Below, in pieces: positions 28,787 through 39,363 of a stretch of 48,236 nt of DNA. The translations under genes and the position numbers were made by a program. The notes under the pieces are model-generated. The model was given only the letters and a program-made list of their open reading frames with translations. It was not told the origin of the DNA and did no database searches. Numbering within the stretch: the stretch's first letter is position 1; each line of letters starts with the position of its first letter. Source of the stretch: Methanosarcinaceae archaeon (lineage in GTDB: Archaea > Halobacteriota > Methanosarcinia > Methanosarcinales > Methanosarcinaceae); the NCBI GenBank assembly GCA_016932675.1, contig JAFGCK010000116.1, forward strand, positions 1 through 48,236, written 5' to 3'.

Positions 28787-30202
28787 ATGGCAGATGAATT
28801 CCCTTTTGAGATATCTCCCATGTTTGAAGGAGAAAGGATCAGAAAAGAAGGTATGTATGTAGAACTTGCAGGCCCCAAGTCCAAAGGCTTTGAGCTTGTG
28901 AGAGCAGTGGAAATGGGTGAAGTTGAGGATGGCAAATTCACATTGATAGGCCCTGACATCCAGGATATGGAAGAGGGTTCCAGACACCCTCTTGCAATGA
29001 TCTACAAGATCGCAGGCGAACTCGTGGAAGCCGACCTTGAGTCCATTGTGGAAAGAAGGAACCACGAGTTCCAGAACTACATACAGGGCCTTATGCACCT
29101 TAACCAGAGATACGACATCTGGCTGAGAATAAGCAAGGATGCAGTGAATAAAGGAATGACCTCTTTTGAGCAGATAGCAAAGGCTATTATGATGCTCTTC
29201 AAGAACGAACTTTCATTCATAGAGAAGGTCGAAGCGATCTATATCACAGACCTTGATGAGATCGAGAAGGAGATCGGGAACGCAACAGAGATCTATAAGG
29301 CAAGAGATGAGAGGACCCGTAACCTTCATGACGAAGATGTCGACACTTTTTACGGTTGCACCCTTTGCCAATCATTCGCTCCGACCAACGTCTGTGTTGT
29401 GAGCCCGGACAGGGTCTCACTTTGTGGTGCTATCAACTGGTTCGACGGGAGGGCGGCAGCAAAGGTCGATCCTGAAGGTCCCCAGTTCGCAATCCCGAAG
29501 GGAGAGCTCATTGACGCAGAATCCGGTGAATACACAGGTATCAACGAAGCTGCAAAGAAGCTTTCAAGCGGCGAATACGACCGTATAAAGCTCCACTCGT
29601 TCTTCGATTGTCCGCACACATCATGTGGCTGTTTTGAGGTTGTCGGGTTCTATATTCCGGAAGTCGACGGCATTGGCTGGGTTGACAGGGATTTCCCTGG
29701 CACGGCACCAAACGGACTGCAATTCTCGACCATGGCAGGACAGACCGGCGGAGGTAAACAGGTCATAGGTTTCCTTGGAATAGGTATACACTACTTCCGT
29801 TCACCAAAGTTCATCCAGGCAGACGGAGGCTGGAACAGGGTTGTATGGATGCCAAAGCTGCTCAAGGACAAGGTGTACGACGATATCCCGGAAGAGATCC
29901 GTGACAAGGTCGCAACCGAAGAAGATGTGGCAGACGTCGAGAGCCTCAAGGCCTTCCTCAAGGAGAGGAACCATCCTGTACTTGAAAGGTGGGTCGAGGA
30001 AGAAGAGGAGGAAGTACCTGAAGAGGAGAAAGCTCCAGGAACACTGCCACAGGCAGGATTTGCCGTCCCGCAGATGATGCAGGCTGCAAACTTCATGCCA
30101 TCCATGCCAATGATGAGCGGTGGCGGATCCGGCGGTGTAAGGATAGTCCTGAAGAATGCAAAGGTCAGCATTGACAAGGTAATAATTAAGAAAGAGGACT
30201 AA
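28787..30202 (+). CDS. cdhC: Acetyl-CoA synthase beta subunit
   Basis: A-cluster region FYGCTLCQSFAPTNVCVVSPDRVSLCGAINWFDGRAA...FFDCPHTSCGCFE. Confidence 0.97.
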   Translation: MADEFPFEISPMFEGERIRKEGMYVELAGPKSKGFELVRAVEMGEVEDGKFTLIGPDIQDMEEGSRHPLAMIYKIAGELVEADLESIVERRNHEFQNYIQGLMHLNQRYDIWLRISKDAVNKGMTSFEQIAKAIMMLFKNELSFIEKVEAIYITDLDEIEKEIGNATEIYKARDERTRNLHDEDVDTFYGCTLCQSFAPTNVCVVSPDRVSLCGAINWFDGRAAAKVDPEGPQFAIPKGELIDAESGEYTGINEAAKKLSSGEYDRIKLHSFFDCPHTSCGCFEVVGFYIPEVDGIGWVDRDFPGTAPNGLQFSTMAGQTGGGKQVIGFLGIGIHYFRSPKFIQADGGWNRVVWMPKLLKDKVYDDIPEEIRDKVATEEDVADVESLKAFLKERNHPVLERWVEEEEEEVPEEEKAPGTLPQAGFAVPQMMQAANFMPSMPMMSGGGSGGVRIVLKNAKVSIDKVIIKKED

Positions 30203-30214
30203 GAGAGGTCTTTT

Positions 30215-30967
30215 GTGGCTAAGATCATTGCAGTGACAGGTAAAGGCGGAACCGGGAAGACGGCAATTACCTGTCTTCTCATCCGCCACCTTACAAGGGG
30301 TGACAGGATAGTCCTTGCCGTTGATGCGGACCCTGATACCAACCTCCCTGAAACGCTCGGGTGTGAGCCCGGCAAGACCATCGGAGACATCAAAGAATAC
30401 TTGTATCAGGAACGCGAGAACCTTCCACCCGACATCAACAAGGAATCAATACTTGAATCAAAGATCTATGAGACCCTTGAAGAGATGCCCCGATATGACC
30501 TGCTGGTCATGGGAAGGCCCGAGGGTTCCGGATGCTACTGCTATGTGAACAACCTGCTCCGTGGCATCATGAACAAACTCGTGAACAATTACGATGTGCT
30601 TATCATCGATGCTGAAGCCGGCCTGGAACATTTCAGCAGGAAGATATTCAGGAAAGTCGATGATCTCATAGTCATCACAGATGGGTCACGCAGGGGGCTC
30701 CGGACCGCAGAACGCATCCGGGAACTGGTGGATGAACTGGATACCGATATTTCCAACATCTATGTTATTGCGAACAAGGTCACAGATACAAACCGTGAGA
30801 GTATTGCCAGCACCGCTGAAGAACTTGGCCTTGAACTCATAGGAATGATCCCCGTGGACAAGATGATAATAGAGAGAGATCTTGCAGGGGAGCCTTTATT
30901 CGATCTGCCGGACAATTCCGCTGCAGTGCAGGAAATCGAGAAGATCGCTCAAAAACTTGGTTTGTAA
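30215..30967 (+). CDS. cooC: CODH nickel-insertion accessory ATPase (CooC type)
   Basis: IIAVTGKGGTGKTAITCLLIRHL deviant Walker A, GSGCYCYVNNLLR CXC motif. Confidence 0.93.
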   Translation: MAKIIAVTGKGGTGKTAITCLLIRHLTRGDRIVLAVDADPDTNLPETLGCEPGKTIGDIKEYLYQERENLPPDINKESILESKIYETLEEMPRYDLLVMGRPEGSGCYCYVNNLLRGIMNKLVNNYDVLIIDAEAGLEHFSRKIFRKVDDLIVITDGSRRGLRTAERIRELVDELDTDISNIYVIANKVTDTNRESIASTAEELGLELIGMIPVDKMIIERDLAGEPLFDLPDNSAAVQEIEKIAQKLGL

Positions 30968-30985
30968 CAAAAATCATATGGTGAA

Positions 30986-32317
30986 ATGCACATGACAAAG
31001 AAAATGAAATTATCGCAACTTAGTAATATGTTGCAGGACCTTGATGTCGAGTCAATGGAAGGTGTGACCATCGAAGGTGACATCGAGCTTAACATCACCG
31101 GTGGCGGAGGACTTGATCCGGCACTTGCCTACGCATTGGGACATGAGATATCCCATGTATCCCTGCACATGGCAAACATCGCAAGGATGCTGGGATTCCC
31201 TGCAGAACAGCTGTTAGCATCTGCTTTCGGAATGGCAGAAGCAGGCCAGCCCCGGGCACTTCAGGCCTCACCAAAGATACAGGAACTCCTTGCTTCCAAA
31301 TTCGAGGTTGCAAAGATAGAAAACTGGAAAAGCCAGATACAGGAAGTCACACTTGGCGCCACTTCAGGCGATGGGGGTTCAAGGAAGAGTACCATAACCA
31401 TTGGTGGCGAGAACGCACTTCCATATTACTTCGATGCCGGGATGCCGCACAGGAACCATGTTACACTGGATGTCTTTGACATGCCCATAAGTATGGCAAA
31501 GGCGGTGAAAGCCAACTATGAGGATGTTATTAACGACCCTGCGGAATGGGCAAAGAAAGCAGTGCGTGATTTCAACGCTGACATGGTGACAATACACCTT
31601 ATTTCAACTGATCCCCTTATCAAGGATACTCCTGCAAAGGAAGCGGCGAAGGTTGTCGAGGACGTACTCCAGGCGGTCGATGTGCCTATAGTCATCGGCG
31701 GCTCGGGAAATCCCGAGAAGGACCCCGAAGTACTTGCAAAGGCTGCCGAGGTTGCAGAGGGCGAGAGGGTACTGCTCGCATCTGCCAGCCTGAACCTTGA
31801 CTATGAGAGGATCGCAAAGGCAGCAGTCGATTACGGACATGTTGTCCTTTCCTGGACACAGCTTGAGATCAACGCCCAGAAAGAGCTTAACCGAAAGCTC
31901 ATGAAACAGTGTAATGTCCCGAGGGAAAGCATTGTAGTGGACCCGACAACAGCAGCACTTGGATACGGCCTTGACTATGCATATTCGAACATGGAGCGCA
32001 TAAGGCTTGCAGGTCTTATGGGTGACGACGAACTCACCTTCCCCATGTCATCCGGTACCACCAATGCATGGGGTGCCCGTGAGGCATGGATGGTCTCATC
32101 CCCGCTCAGCCAGGACTCTGACTGGGGACCAAGGGAATACCGTGGACCCATATGGGAGATCATTACAGGTCTTACACTCTCGCTTGCAGGTAACGATCTG
32201 TTCATGATGATGCACCCGACATCCGTACAGGTGCTCAAGGAGGTCACGCAGACACTCTATGGCGCCATCGAGTCTGAAGAGATAGACATCAGCAACTGGA
32301 TAGGAGCGGAGGTGTGA
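30986..32317 (+). CDS. cdhD: Acetyl-CoA decarbonylase/synthase delta subunit (corrinoid Fe-S protein)
   Basis: [29 protein letters not shown], operon position. Confidence 0.95.
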   Translation: MHMTKKMKLSQLSNMLQDLDVESMEGVTIEGDIELNITGGGGLDPALAYALGHEISHVSLHMANIARMLGFPAEQLLASAFGMAEAGQPRALQASPKIQELLASKFEVAKIENWKSQIQEVTLGATSGDGGSRKSTITIGGENALPYYFDAGMPHRNHVTLDVFDMPISMAKAVKANYEDVINDPAEWAKKAVRDFNADMVTIHLISTDPLIKDTPAKEAAKVVEDVLQAVDVPIVIGGSGNPEKDPEVLAKAAEVAEGERVLLASASLNLDYERIAKAAVDYGHVVLSWTQLEINAQKELNRKLMKQCNVPRESIVVDPTTAALGYGLDYAYSNMERIRLAGLMGDDELTFPMSSGTTNAWGAREAWMVSSPLSQDSDWGPREYRGPIWEIITGLTLSLAGNDLFMMMHPTSVQVLKEVTQTLYGAIESEEIDISNWIGAEV

Positions 32318-32320
32318 TAA

Positions 32321-33730
32321 ATGAAGATCAACAGTCCACTTGAAGCTTATAAGTTCCTGCCTGGCACCAACTGTGGTGAATGTGGCGAGCTGACATGTAT
32401 GGCCTTTGCAGCACACCTTATCGACAGATCAAAGAAGCTCACAGAATGTAAGCCCATCCTTGAAGACAAGTTCAAAAAGAAGTTCGAGGAACTTACCGCA
32501 CTCCTTGCCCCTGAGATAAGGGAAGTGGAAATCGGTGTCGGTGACAGGGTATCAAAGATCGGCGGAGATGACGTTCTCTACAGGCACAAGCTTACATTCT
32601 TCAACCAGACCCAGTTCGCATACGATGTATGGGATACCATGGATGAGAAGGAACTCGTGGAAAGGGTGAACTACATACAGGACTTCAAAAAGTTCTATGT
32701 AGGTAGCTTCCTTAATGTGGATATGGTAGCCGTCCGCTGCACATCCAATGACCCTGCAAAGTTTGCAGCAGCAGTTAAGAAGGTCGTTGAAACCACAGAC
32801 ATGCCGATCATTCTCTGTTCCTTTGAACCGGCGGTCCTCAAAGCAGGTCTTGAGGTCTCAAAGGACAGGAATCCACTGCTCTATGCAGCTAACAGGGACA
32901 ACTGGAAGGAGATTGCTGACCTTGCACTTGAGTACGATGTACCTGTAACACTCTTTGCACCTGATGACCTTGAACTGCTCAAGTCAATGGCAAAGACCTT
33001 CGCTGCCATGGGCACCGAGAAACTCGTGCTCGATCCGGGAACGTTCCCCACAGGCAAGCAGCTCAGGCAGACCTTTACCAACTTCATCAAGCTTCGCAGA
33101 GCAGGTATCGAAGGTGACCGTGACATCGCATATCCTATAATGGCAGTTCCATTCACAGCATGGATGGCCCATGATGACCCTGTAAGTGCATCTTACTGGG
33201 AGACCGTGGTCGCATCGATATTCACCATCAAATATGGTGATATAATGATCCTGCACAGCACAGAACCATATGCCATCCTGCCGGAGATACACATCCGTGA
33301 TACCATGTACACAGACCCCAGGAAACCTGTTTCTGTCGATCCGGGTATGTACAAGGTAGGAGAGCCTACTGTGGACTCACCTGTACTGATCACGACCAAC
33401 TTCGCTCTCACATATTACACAGTAGAGAGTGATCTCGCCTCAAGCAAGATCGACTGTTATCTCTGGGCAATTGATACCGACGGTATCGGCGTAGAGGCTG
33501 CTGTGGCCGGTGGGCAGCTTACTGCCTCCAAGATCAAGAAAGGGATCGAGGATTCCGGATTCGATCTTAAGAAGGATACAACACATAACACCATCATTAT
33601 TCCCGGACTTGCAGCACGCCTGCAGGGTGACGTGGAAGATGAGACCGGTGCAAATGTGATGGTCGGTCCTGCAGATTCCGGCAGGATACCTGGCTGGATG
33701 GATAAGAACTGGCCACCACAGAAGAAGTAA
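32321..33730 (+). CDS. cdhE: Acetyl-CoA decarbonylase/synthase gamma subunit (corrinoid Fe-S protein)
   Basis: N-terminal 4Fe-4S motif YKFLPGTNCGECGELTCMAFAAHLI, operon position. Confidence 0.96.
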   Translation: MKINSPLEAYKFLPGTNCGECGELTCMAFAAHLIDRSKKLTECKPILEDKFKKKFEELTALLAPEIREVEIGVGDRVSKIGGDDVLYRHKLTFFNQTQFAYDVWDTMDEKELVERVNYIQDFKKFYVGSFLNVDMVAVRCTSNDPAKFAAAVKKVVETTDMPIILCSFEPAVLKAGLEVSKDRNPLLYAANRDNWKEIADLALEYDVPVTLFAPDDLELLKSMAKTFAAMGTEKLVLDPGTFPTGKQLRQTFTNFIKLRRAGIEGDRDIAYPIMAVPFTAWMAHDDPVSASYWETVVASIFTIKYGDIMILHSTEPYAILPEIHIRDTMYTDPRKPVSVDPGMYKVGEPTVDSPVLITTNFALTYYTVESDLASSKIDCYLWAIDTDGIGVEAAVAGGQLTASKIKKGIEDSGFDLKKDTTHNTIIIPGLAARLQGDVEDETGANVMVGPADSGRIPGWMDKNWPPQKK

Positions 33731-33749
33731 TTCTGTTGTAATACAGATC

Positions 33750-33769
33750 TCCGTGCGATCCTGCACGGA
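33750..33769 (+). terminator. Hairpin after cdhE
   Basis: TCCGTGC-gatcct-GCACGGA followed by CCTCTTCTATTTT. Confidence 0.55.
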
Positions 33770-33878
33770 ACCTCTTCTATTTTACCGAAAAACAGCATAG
33801 TTTTTGAAACATTTGAAATATAGTTGCTCACTGCAATATTAAATAACAAAATTATTATATATCATCCCGAATTATAAT

Positions 33879-34241
33879 ATGTGGAAAAGCATGGAAGCCA
33901 TAATAAGACGCTCCGACAGCCTCCAGGTAACAAAGGAAAAAAAGCACTGCACTATCATTGGTAATGTTACAGATGTCAGTGATGTCTATATCCTCAAACT
34001 TGCCGAATGGGCTACCGGATCATGGGACTATGACAAAATAACCATGTGGAGAAAATCGGATTCCATGGAACCAGGGTACTTCATTCGTGACAGCCCCGGA
34101 GGGAAATATAAACTACATGTCCTTGATAATGAACAGCTGGAAGCCCTTTTTGGTGCATCACGCAAAGATAGTCCCGGGAGATTGCGTGACTGGAAAGAAA
34201 AGGGACTTGTGGCCTATGTGGACTGGCTGGTAGATCAGTAG
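33879..34241 (+). CDS. Hypothetical protein
   Basis: 120-aa ORF with coding-like composition; no family recognised. Confidence 0.65.
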   Translation: MWKSMEAIIRRSDSLQVTKEKKHCTIIGNVTDVSDVYILKLAEWATGSWDYDKITMWRKSDSMEPGYFIRDSPGGKYKLHVLDNEQLEALFGASRKDSPGRLRDWKEKGLVAYVDWLVDQ

Positions 34242-34276
34242 ATCAATTAAATGTCCCATGAGATCACAAATATCTT

Positions 34277-34456
34277 TTAAAAGCCGCAATCGTGAACCAT
34301 TATTTCAGGATGCGTATCTTTTGTGAGGTCAGCTCTTGTCTTTGATTCAAGGTATTTCAGGTACTCGCATTTCCCGGTTTTCCTGAAAATAATGCAATTG
34401 CTACAGTAAAGCATCCTGTTCTTTTCCGAATAGCCGACAGATTCTATTATACACAT
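34277..34456 (-). CDS. Small Cys-containing protein, 59 aa (not in supplied ORF track)
   Basis: MCIIESVGYSEKNRMLYCSNCIIFRKTGKCEYLKYLESKTRADLTKDTHPEIMVHDCGF*; overlaps the 3' end of the preceding small gene. Confidence 0.65.
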   Translation of the reverse strand: MCIIESVGYSEKNRMLYCSNCIIFRKTGKCEYLKYLESKTRADLTKDTHPEIMVHDCGF

Positions 34457-34611
34457 TTTCCCACTCTTTCCTTTTTAAGTCCGATCACCATGTCCTTTGC
34501 CGAAGTAATCCTGCCGCAGCATTTGCAATAATAGAAGACATTAGAGCCTAATAACTGCCTCTTCAATTCCTTATTGCAGTGTTCGCAGGATATGACGATC
34601 TTCTCATTCAT
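34447..34611 (-). CDS. Small zinc-ribbon-like protein, about 54 aa
   Basis: MNEKIVISCEHCNKELKRQLLGSNVFYYCKCCGRITSAKDMVIGLKKERVGKCV; CxxC...CxxC pattern. Confidence 0.7.
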   Translation of the reverse strand: MNEKIVISCEHCNKELKRQLLGSNVFYYCKCCGRITSAKDMVIGLKKERVGKCV

Positions 34612-34648
34612 AGCTGCTACTCCATCAGATCTGATACTCCCCAACCCT

Positions 34649-34801
34649 TTATTTTGCTTCGATGCCACCGATCATGAACCTGATCAGTTCCAGGTCCTCC
34701 GGGTCGATTGTTCTCTCATACAGACCATTGACAACAAATGTGATATCGTTATCTGTTTTTATATTTTTGTACGATTTTGCATATTCTTTAATATTGCACA
34801 T
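34649..34801 (-). CDS. Small protein, 50 aa (not in supplied ORF track)
   Basis: MCNIKEYAKSYKNIKTDNDITFVVNGLYERTIDPEDLELIRFMIGGIEAK*; SD AAAGGAGC upstream of ATG. Confidence 0.65.
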   Translation of the reverse strand: MCNIKEYAKSYKNIKTDNDITFVVNGLYERTIDPEDLELIRFMIGGIEAK

Positions 34802-35174
34802 AATTATTGCTCCTTTCTCATTATACAGATGCAGTATTCCTCACTAAACATATATATTTAATGTAAATAATTGATATATTTGCCAATAAAGTATATATTT
34901 TATATATTAGCCCGTGCTATTTATCAGTGATTAAACTATATACGCCGATTTATTTATAAAGCAATAATAATTCAGGAGGCAGGTTACAGATCCGCTTCTG
35001 GGAAAGGGATTTGTAGCCAGCATATTTTAACCGGAAGTGAGAAGCTGCGTATATCCGGATAGTTCCTTTGCAGAATATATTGGATGCATGAGGTCCTGAA
35101 TACGATCATGTGCATTGAACACAGATAACTTAACAGGGGAAAACATTATTAGTCCGGGCAGGGATTGTGGAACG

Positions 35175-36242
35175 ATGAACTATACCATTTGTCCCAGATG
35201 CGGGAAGGATACGGAAAGACTGATTGACGGTCTTTGCCAGGAATGTTTCTTTGAGAGCTCCGACCTTGTGAAAGTGCCGCTTGTGTTGCACACAACTATA
35301 TGTTCAGGCTGCGGGGCACGATTTAGCAGGGGCAGGTGGACAAATGACCTGAATATCGATGAGATCATAGTACAAACCGTGGAGGATGAACTGCTCATAC
35401 ATGAAAAAGCAGATGACATCGACATCTGTATCGAACCCGGACAGATGACACCACACCTGTATCGTGTAAGAGTAAAGGTCAGTGCCTCTTTGATGGGCGA
35501 GGAAGTCAGCCAGGAAGTGGGGGCCGAGGTACGCATCACACGCATGGCCTGTGACATGTGCAGCAGGGTCTCAGGAGGGTATTTCGAATCCATACTCCAG
35601 ATAAGGGCTACCAAACGTCGCCTTACGGATGATGAGAAGAAAAAATGCATGTCCATTGTCAGCTCCGTCCTGGAAAGAATGCGCAAAAGAGGCGATAGAA
35701 TGGCATTTATTTCTAATTCCATCGATGACAGGGAAGGCATTGACCTCTATATGGGTTCTGCAAACGCAAGCCGTGATATATGCAGGGAGACAGTGGCCGG
35801 GCTGGGTGGCAGTTTCTCGGAATCACCCAACCTTTTCACCAGAAAGGACGGGAAGGATGTTTACAGGGTCACATTTTCATTAAGGCTGCCTGAATTCATG
35901 CCCGGCGATATCATAGAGTTCGGGGGGAAGGTGGTCGAGGTGAAAAAGTTCGGCAGGAATGTGACAGGAACAGACCTTATGACAGGTTCCAGATTCATTT
36001 CAAAACCAGATGATATGCAGGGAGCAGAACTGCTTGCACGAAGGGAAGATGCGGTCAAGACCGTAGTCGTTGCAACAGAAAAGGATGAACTGATGTTGCT
36101 CGATCCCGAGACATTTGAGACAGTGACGATCAAGAGGCCCCTTCTGTTCACTGCAGAAGCAGGAGACGAGGTCCCTGCAATTAGAACACGTAACGGTGTT
36201 GTGGTACTGCCGGAAGGAACAGCAAAGAAGACCGGTAAATGA
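35175..36242 (+). CDS. nmd3: NMD3-family ribosome-associated protein
   Basis: MNYTICPRCGKDTERLIDGLCQECFF, CSGCGARFSRGRW, MACDMCSRVSGGYFESILQIRA. Confidence 0.93.
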   Translation: MNYTICPRCGKDTERLIDGLCQECFFESSDLVKVPLVLHTTICSGCGARFSRGRWTNDLNIDEIIVQTVEDELLIHEKADDIDICIEPGQMTPHLYRVRVKVSASLMGEEVSQEVGAEVRITRMACDMCSRVSGGYFESILQIRATKRRLTDDEKKKCMSIVSSVLERMRKRGDRMAFISNSIDDREGIDLYMGSANASRDICRETVAGLGGSFSESPNLFTRKDGKDVYRVTFSLRLPEFMPGDIIEFGGKVVEVKKFGRNVTGTDLMTGSRFISKPDDMQGAELLARREDAVKTVVVATEKDELMLLDPETFETVTIKRPLLFTAEAGDEVPAIRTRNGVVVLPEGTAKKTGK

Positions 36243-36254
36243 TATTCAAGGATT

Positions 36255-37463
36255 ATGAAGGACATACTTGTCATAGGATTTTCCACCCGCAATATAGTCT
36301 GTTCAGGAAAGCGTGCCGGCTATAATATGTTCGCCATAGATGTATTCTGCGACCATGACATGCTTGCATGTGCTGAAGCTGCCATGAAACTTGATGTGGG
36401 CGAGGGTTTTTTTACCCGGGATATTGAGCTTTCCAGGATATGCAGCATGATAGATGATTTCGGGATCGACTTTGATGGCATCATACCTGCCTCCGGCTTC
36501 GAGACAATGAGGTTCCCTGAGCATTTACCAGTACTCGGGAATGACCATGTGATCATGAAAGAGGTTTCCGACAAATCAAGATTTGCTGAAATGATCACAG
36601 CTATGGATCTGCCGCATCCGCAAACCTACTCCTTATCGGAAACAGGGGATCTCAAATATCCGGTAATGGTCAAACCCTCATGTGCCGGAGGAGGAATACT
36701 CAACAGGGTCTTGCATGACCGGAATGAGCTGGACTCCTATCTTGGATCCCTGGATAAACTGCCGGTCCAGATCAAAAAAGAGGATATGATCATCCAGGAT
36801 TATCTTTCGGGCATTCCTGCCAGTGTTTCTGTAATTTCCACCAGGGACGAGGCACGTACGGTTGCCATCAATGAACAGCTGATTGGAATTCCCTGGCTTA
36901 CAGAACTTCCTTTTGCATATTGTGGCAATATCACACCCCTCATAACACCCTGCGCTGACCAAATGAAAGATATATCTGAAAGGCTAATACATGAACTCGG
37001 ACTTATAGGGTCTAACGGGGTTGATTTCCTTATAACAAAAAATGGTCCTGTGGTCATTGAAGTGAACGCCAGGTTCCAGGGGAGTCTCGATACTGTAGAG
37101 ATGTCCACAGGATGCAACATATTTGAAGCACATATGCAGGCTTTTGACGGCATTTTAGAGTTGAAGGAGCCCCTGAACAGGCAATATGCATCCAGAGCCA
37201 TAATTTACGGAAACTGTGATACGGTGATCACCAATGATATCCAGGGCAGGATACTAGAAAAAAACGTTGTAGACGTTCCGAATACAGGAGATGTCATACA
37301 CATGAACGAACCGCTGACATCGGTCTTATCCACCGGAAGGTCCAGAGATACAGTGATCAGGGAGGCCAGGAGCAACGTCATGTTTATACGTGAATATATA
37401 AATAGGTATATACTCAGCGGAAAAAGTCCTGCAACAAAGGACAGCTGTGTCCATGATACCTGA
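36255..37463 (+). CDS. ATP-grasp domain protein
   Basis: YPVMVKPSCAGGGI...GSNGVDFLITKNGPVVIEVNARFQGSLDTVE. Confidence 0.88.
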   Translation: MKDILVIGFSTRNIVCSGKRAGYNMFAIDVFCDHDMLACAEAAMKLDVGEGFFTRDIELSRICSMIDDFGIDFDGIIPASGFETMRFPEHLPVLGNDHVIMKEVSDKSRFAEMITAMDLPHPQTYSLSETGDLKYPVMVKPSCAGGGILNRVLHDRNELDSYLGSLDKLPVQIKKEDMIIQDYLSGIPASVSVISTRDEARTVAINEQLIGIPWLTELPFAYCGNITPLITPCADQMKDISERLIHELGLIGSNGVDFLITKNGPVVIEVNARFQGSLDTVEMSTGCNIFEAHMQAFDGILELKEPLNRQYASRAIIYGNCDTVITNDIQGRILEKNVVDVPNTGDVIHMNEPLTSVLSTGRSRDTVIREARSNVMFIREYINRYILSGKSPATKDSCVHDT

Positions 37464-37534
37464 ATGGTGCTCCCTGGCAAAAGTTAATATTGTTATACAT
37501 TACATAGACATGCGTTTTATGAGGTGAATGTTTT

Positions 37535-38026
37535 TTGATAGATCTGAATAATCCGGTTATCAGGGGATATCTTATCCGACTTGTGGGCGAAGAAGGGCTG
37601 GAAATGATAAAAAATATGCCTGAAGGTGAAGTTACGGATGAAAAAATCACAGAATCAACAGGCATACTTCTGAACATAGTCCGAAGAACGCTTTTTATTC
37701 TCAATGAGAATAAACTGGCTGTTTGCCGACGGGAACGTGATTCCAGTAGTGGATGGCTCACATACCTCTGGACCCTTGATATGTCTGATATCGAGCCACA
37801 ACTTGTAAAAGAGAAAAAGAGACTCATAAAGAACCTCAGGACACGCCTGGCCTTTGAGGAAGACAATGTATTTTATAGCTGCCCCGAAGGCTGTACGCGC
37901 ATGAAGTTCAACGAAGCCAGCGAATGTGAGTTCCTCTGCCCGTTATGCGGCGAGGATATGATGTTCGAGGACAACATTATCTTCATTAAAAAGATACAGA
38001 AACGGCTTGAAAGCCTTGAGAACTGA
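37535..38026 (+). CDS. tfe: Transcription initiation factor E alpha subunit
   Basis: Winged-helix N-terminus and zinc ribbon CPEGCTRMKFNEASECEFLCPLCGEDM; TTG start. Confidence 0.93.
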   Translation: MIDLNNPVIRGYLIRLVGEEGLEMIKNMPEGEVTDEKITESTGILLNIVRRTLFILNENKLAVCRRERDSSSGWLTYLWTLDMSDIEPQLVKEKKRLIKNLRTRLAFEEDNVFYSCPEGCTRMKFNEASECEFLCPLCGEDMMFEDNIIFIKKIQKRLESLEN

Positions 38027-38027
38027 T

Positions 38028-38534
38028 ATGATCACTCCTGATCAGGCCCTGATGATACTTGAGGAAGCCGGCTGTAACAAGAAATTGATAGCACACTGTC
38101 GTGCAGTTTCAGGTCTTGCGTCATCCATTGGAAGGGAACTTTCTGCAAAAGGGGAAGAACTGGACCTTGAACTTGTAGAGATCGGCGGATTGTTGCACGA
38201 CCTGGGCAGAGCTGAAACCCACGGGATCATGCATGCAGTCGAAGGTGCCAGAATGGCCGAGGAGAGACAACTTGACCCACGTCTTGTCCGGATAATAAAA
38301 ACACACATTGGCGCCGGTATTACACCGGAAGAGGCAGTGCAGCTAGGACTTCCGGATGATGATTACATGCCACGCACCCTGGAAGAGAAGATCGTCGCAC
38401 ATGCAGATAATCTTATAAAAGGAACAAAAATGATCACAATTGATGAGCGACTTGCACTGATGAAAAAGAAGAATATCAGCAGAGAAAGCATTGAGCGCGT
38501 GAAAAAACTTGCTGATGAGATAGGCATTGTGTAG
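38028..38534 (+). CDS. HD domain phosphohydrolase (TIGR00295-like)
   Basis: IAHCRAVSGLASSIGREL...LVEIGGLLHDLGRAETHGIMHAVEGA. Confidence 0.9.
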   Translation: MITPDQALMILEEAGCNKKLIAHCRAVSGLASSIGRELSAKGEELDLELVEIGGLLHDLGRAETHGIMHAVEGARMAEERQLDPRLVRIIKTHIGAGITPEEAVQLGLPDDDYMPRTLEEKIVAHADNLIKGTKMITIDERLALMKKKNISRESIERVKKLADEIGIV

Positions 38535-38550
38535 GACATGAGGGATAATT

Positions 38551-38560
38551 ATTTATATAG
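38551..38560 (+). promoter_or_regulatory. Candidate TATA box for psmB
   Basis: ATTTATATAG about 90 nt upstream of the psmB ATG. Confidence 0.4.
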
Positions 38561-38646
38561 AAATCACTAATGGGTAACAGTGCATAAGAATGCATGACAC
38601 GTTTTTGTCACATTGTTTTTCTCATTTTCAGCTAGAGGTATAACTG

Positions 38647-39279
38647 ATGACCGATGATAAGTATTTGAAAGGTACAACTACAGTTGGAATCGTTTGCAAT
38701 GATGGTGTTGTTCTTGCAACCGAACAGCGTGCAACGATGGGAAATCTTATTGCAAGTAAGACTGCAAAGAAGATCTACCAGATAGACGACTTTGCAGCTA
38801 TGACAACTGCTGGTTCCGTGGGGGATGCACAACAGATTGTTCGTATTATCAGCGTCGAGTCAAAACTTTACAGGATGAGGCGCAAGGAACCAATGACCAT
38901 CAAAGGTATTACCACTCTTTTGTCCAATCTGCTGGGGGGGCAGAGATACTATCCATTAATGGTTCAGCTTCTGATAGGAGGCTATGACAAGAATGGCCCG
39001 GCCCTCTACTCTCTCGATGCACTTGGCGGTAACATAGAAGAAAAGGATGCTGTCTCTACCGGTTCAGGCTCACCCATAGCATACGGTGTGCTTGAGGACA
39101 GGTACAGGGAGAACATGAGCACGGAAGAGGGCGTAGAATTGGCAGTCAGGGCATTGCACAATGCAATGAAAAGGGACTCTGCATCCGGAAATGGAATCGA
39201 TGTCGTAGTTATTGGCAAAGAGACTTACAGAAAGCTTGAACCAGGGGAAGTAAAGGATTTGAGGGAACAACTCAATTGA
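38647..39279 (+). CDS. psmB: Proteasome beta subunit (propeptide [14 protein letters not shown])
   Basis: [42 protein letters not shown]. Confidence 0.97.
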   Translation: MTDDKYLKGTTTVGIVCNDGVVLATEQRATMGNLIASKTAKKIYQIDDFAAMTTAGSVGDAQQIVRIISVESKLYRMRRKEPMTIKGITTLLSNLLGGQRYYPLMVQLLIGGYDKNGPALYSLDALGGNIEEKDAVSTGSGSPIAYGVLEDRYRENMSTEEGVELAVRALHNAMKRDSASGNGIDVVVIGKETYRKLEPGEVKDLREQLN

Positions 39280-39363
39280 TCAAAACATGCACATTTAAAA
39301 TAATTTTTTACGATCTGAATTTTCATAACTTATATTTTTATTTTTTACAGGAAGGCTGTTTTA

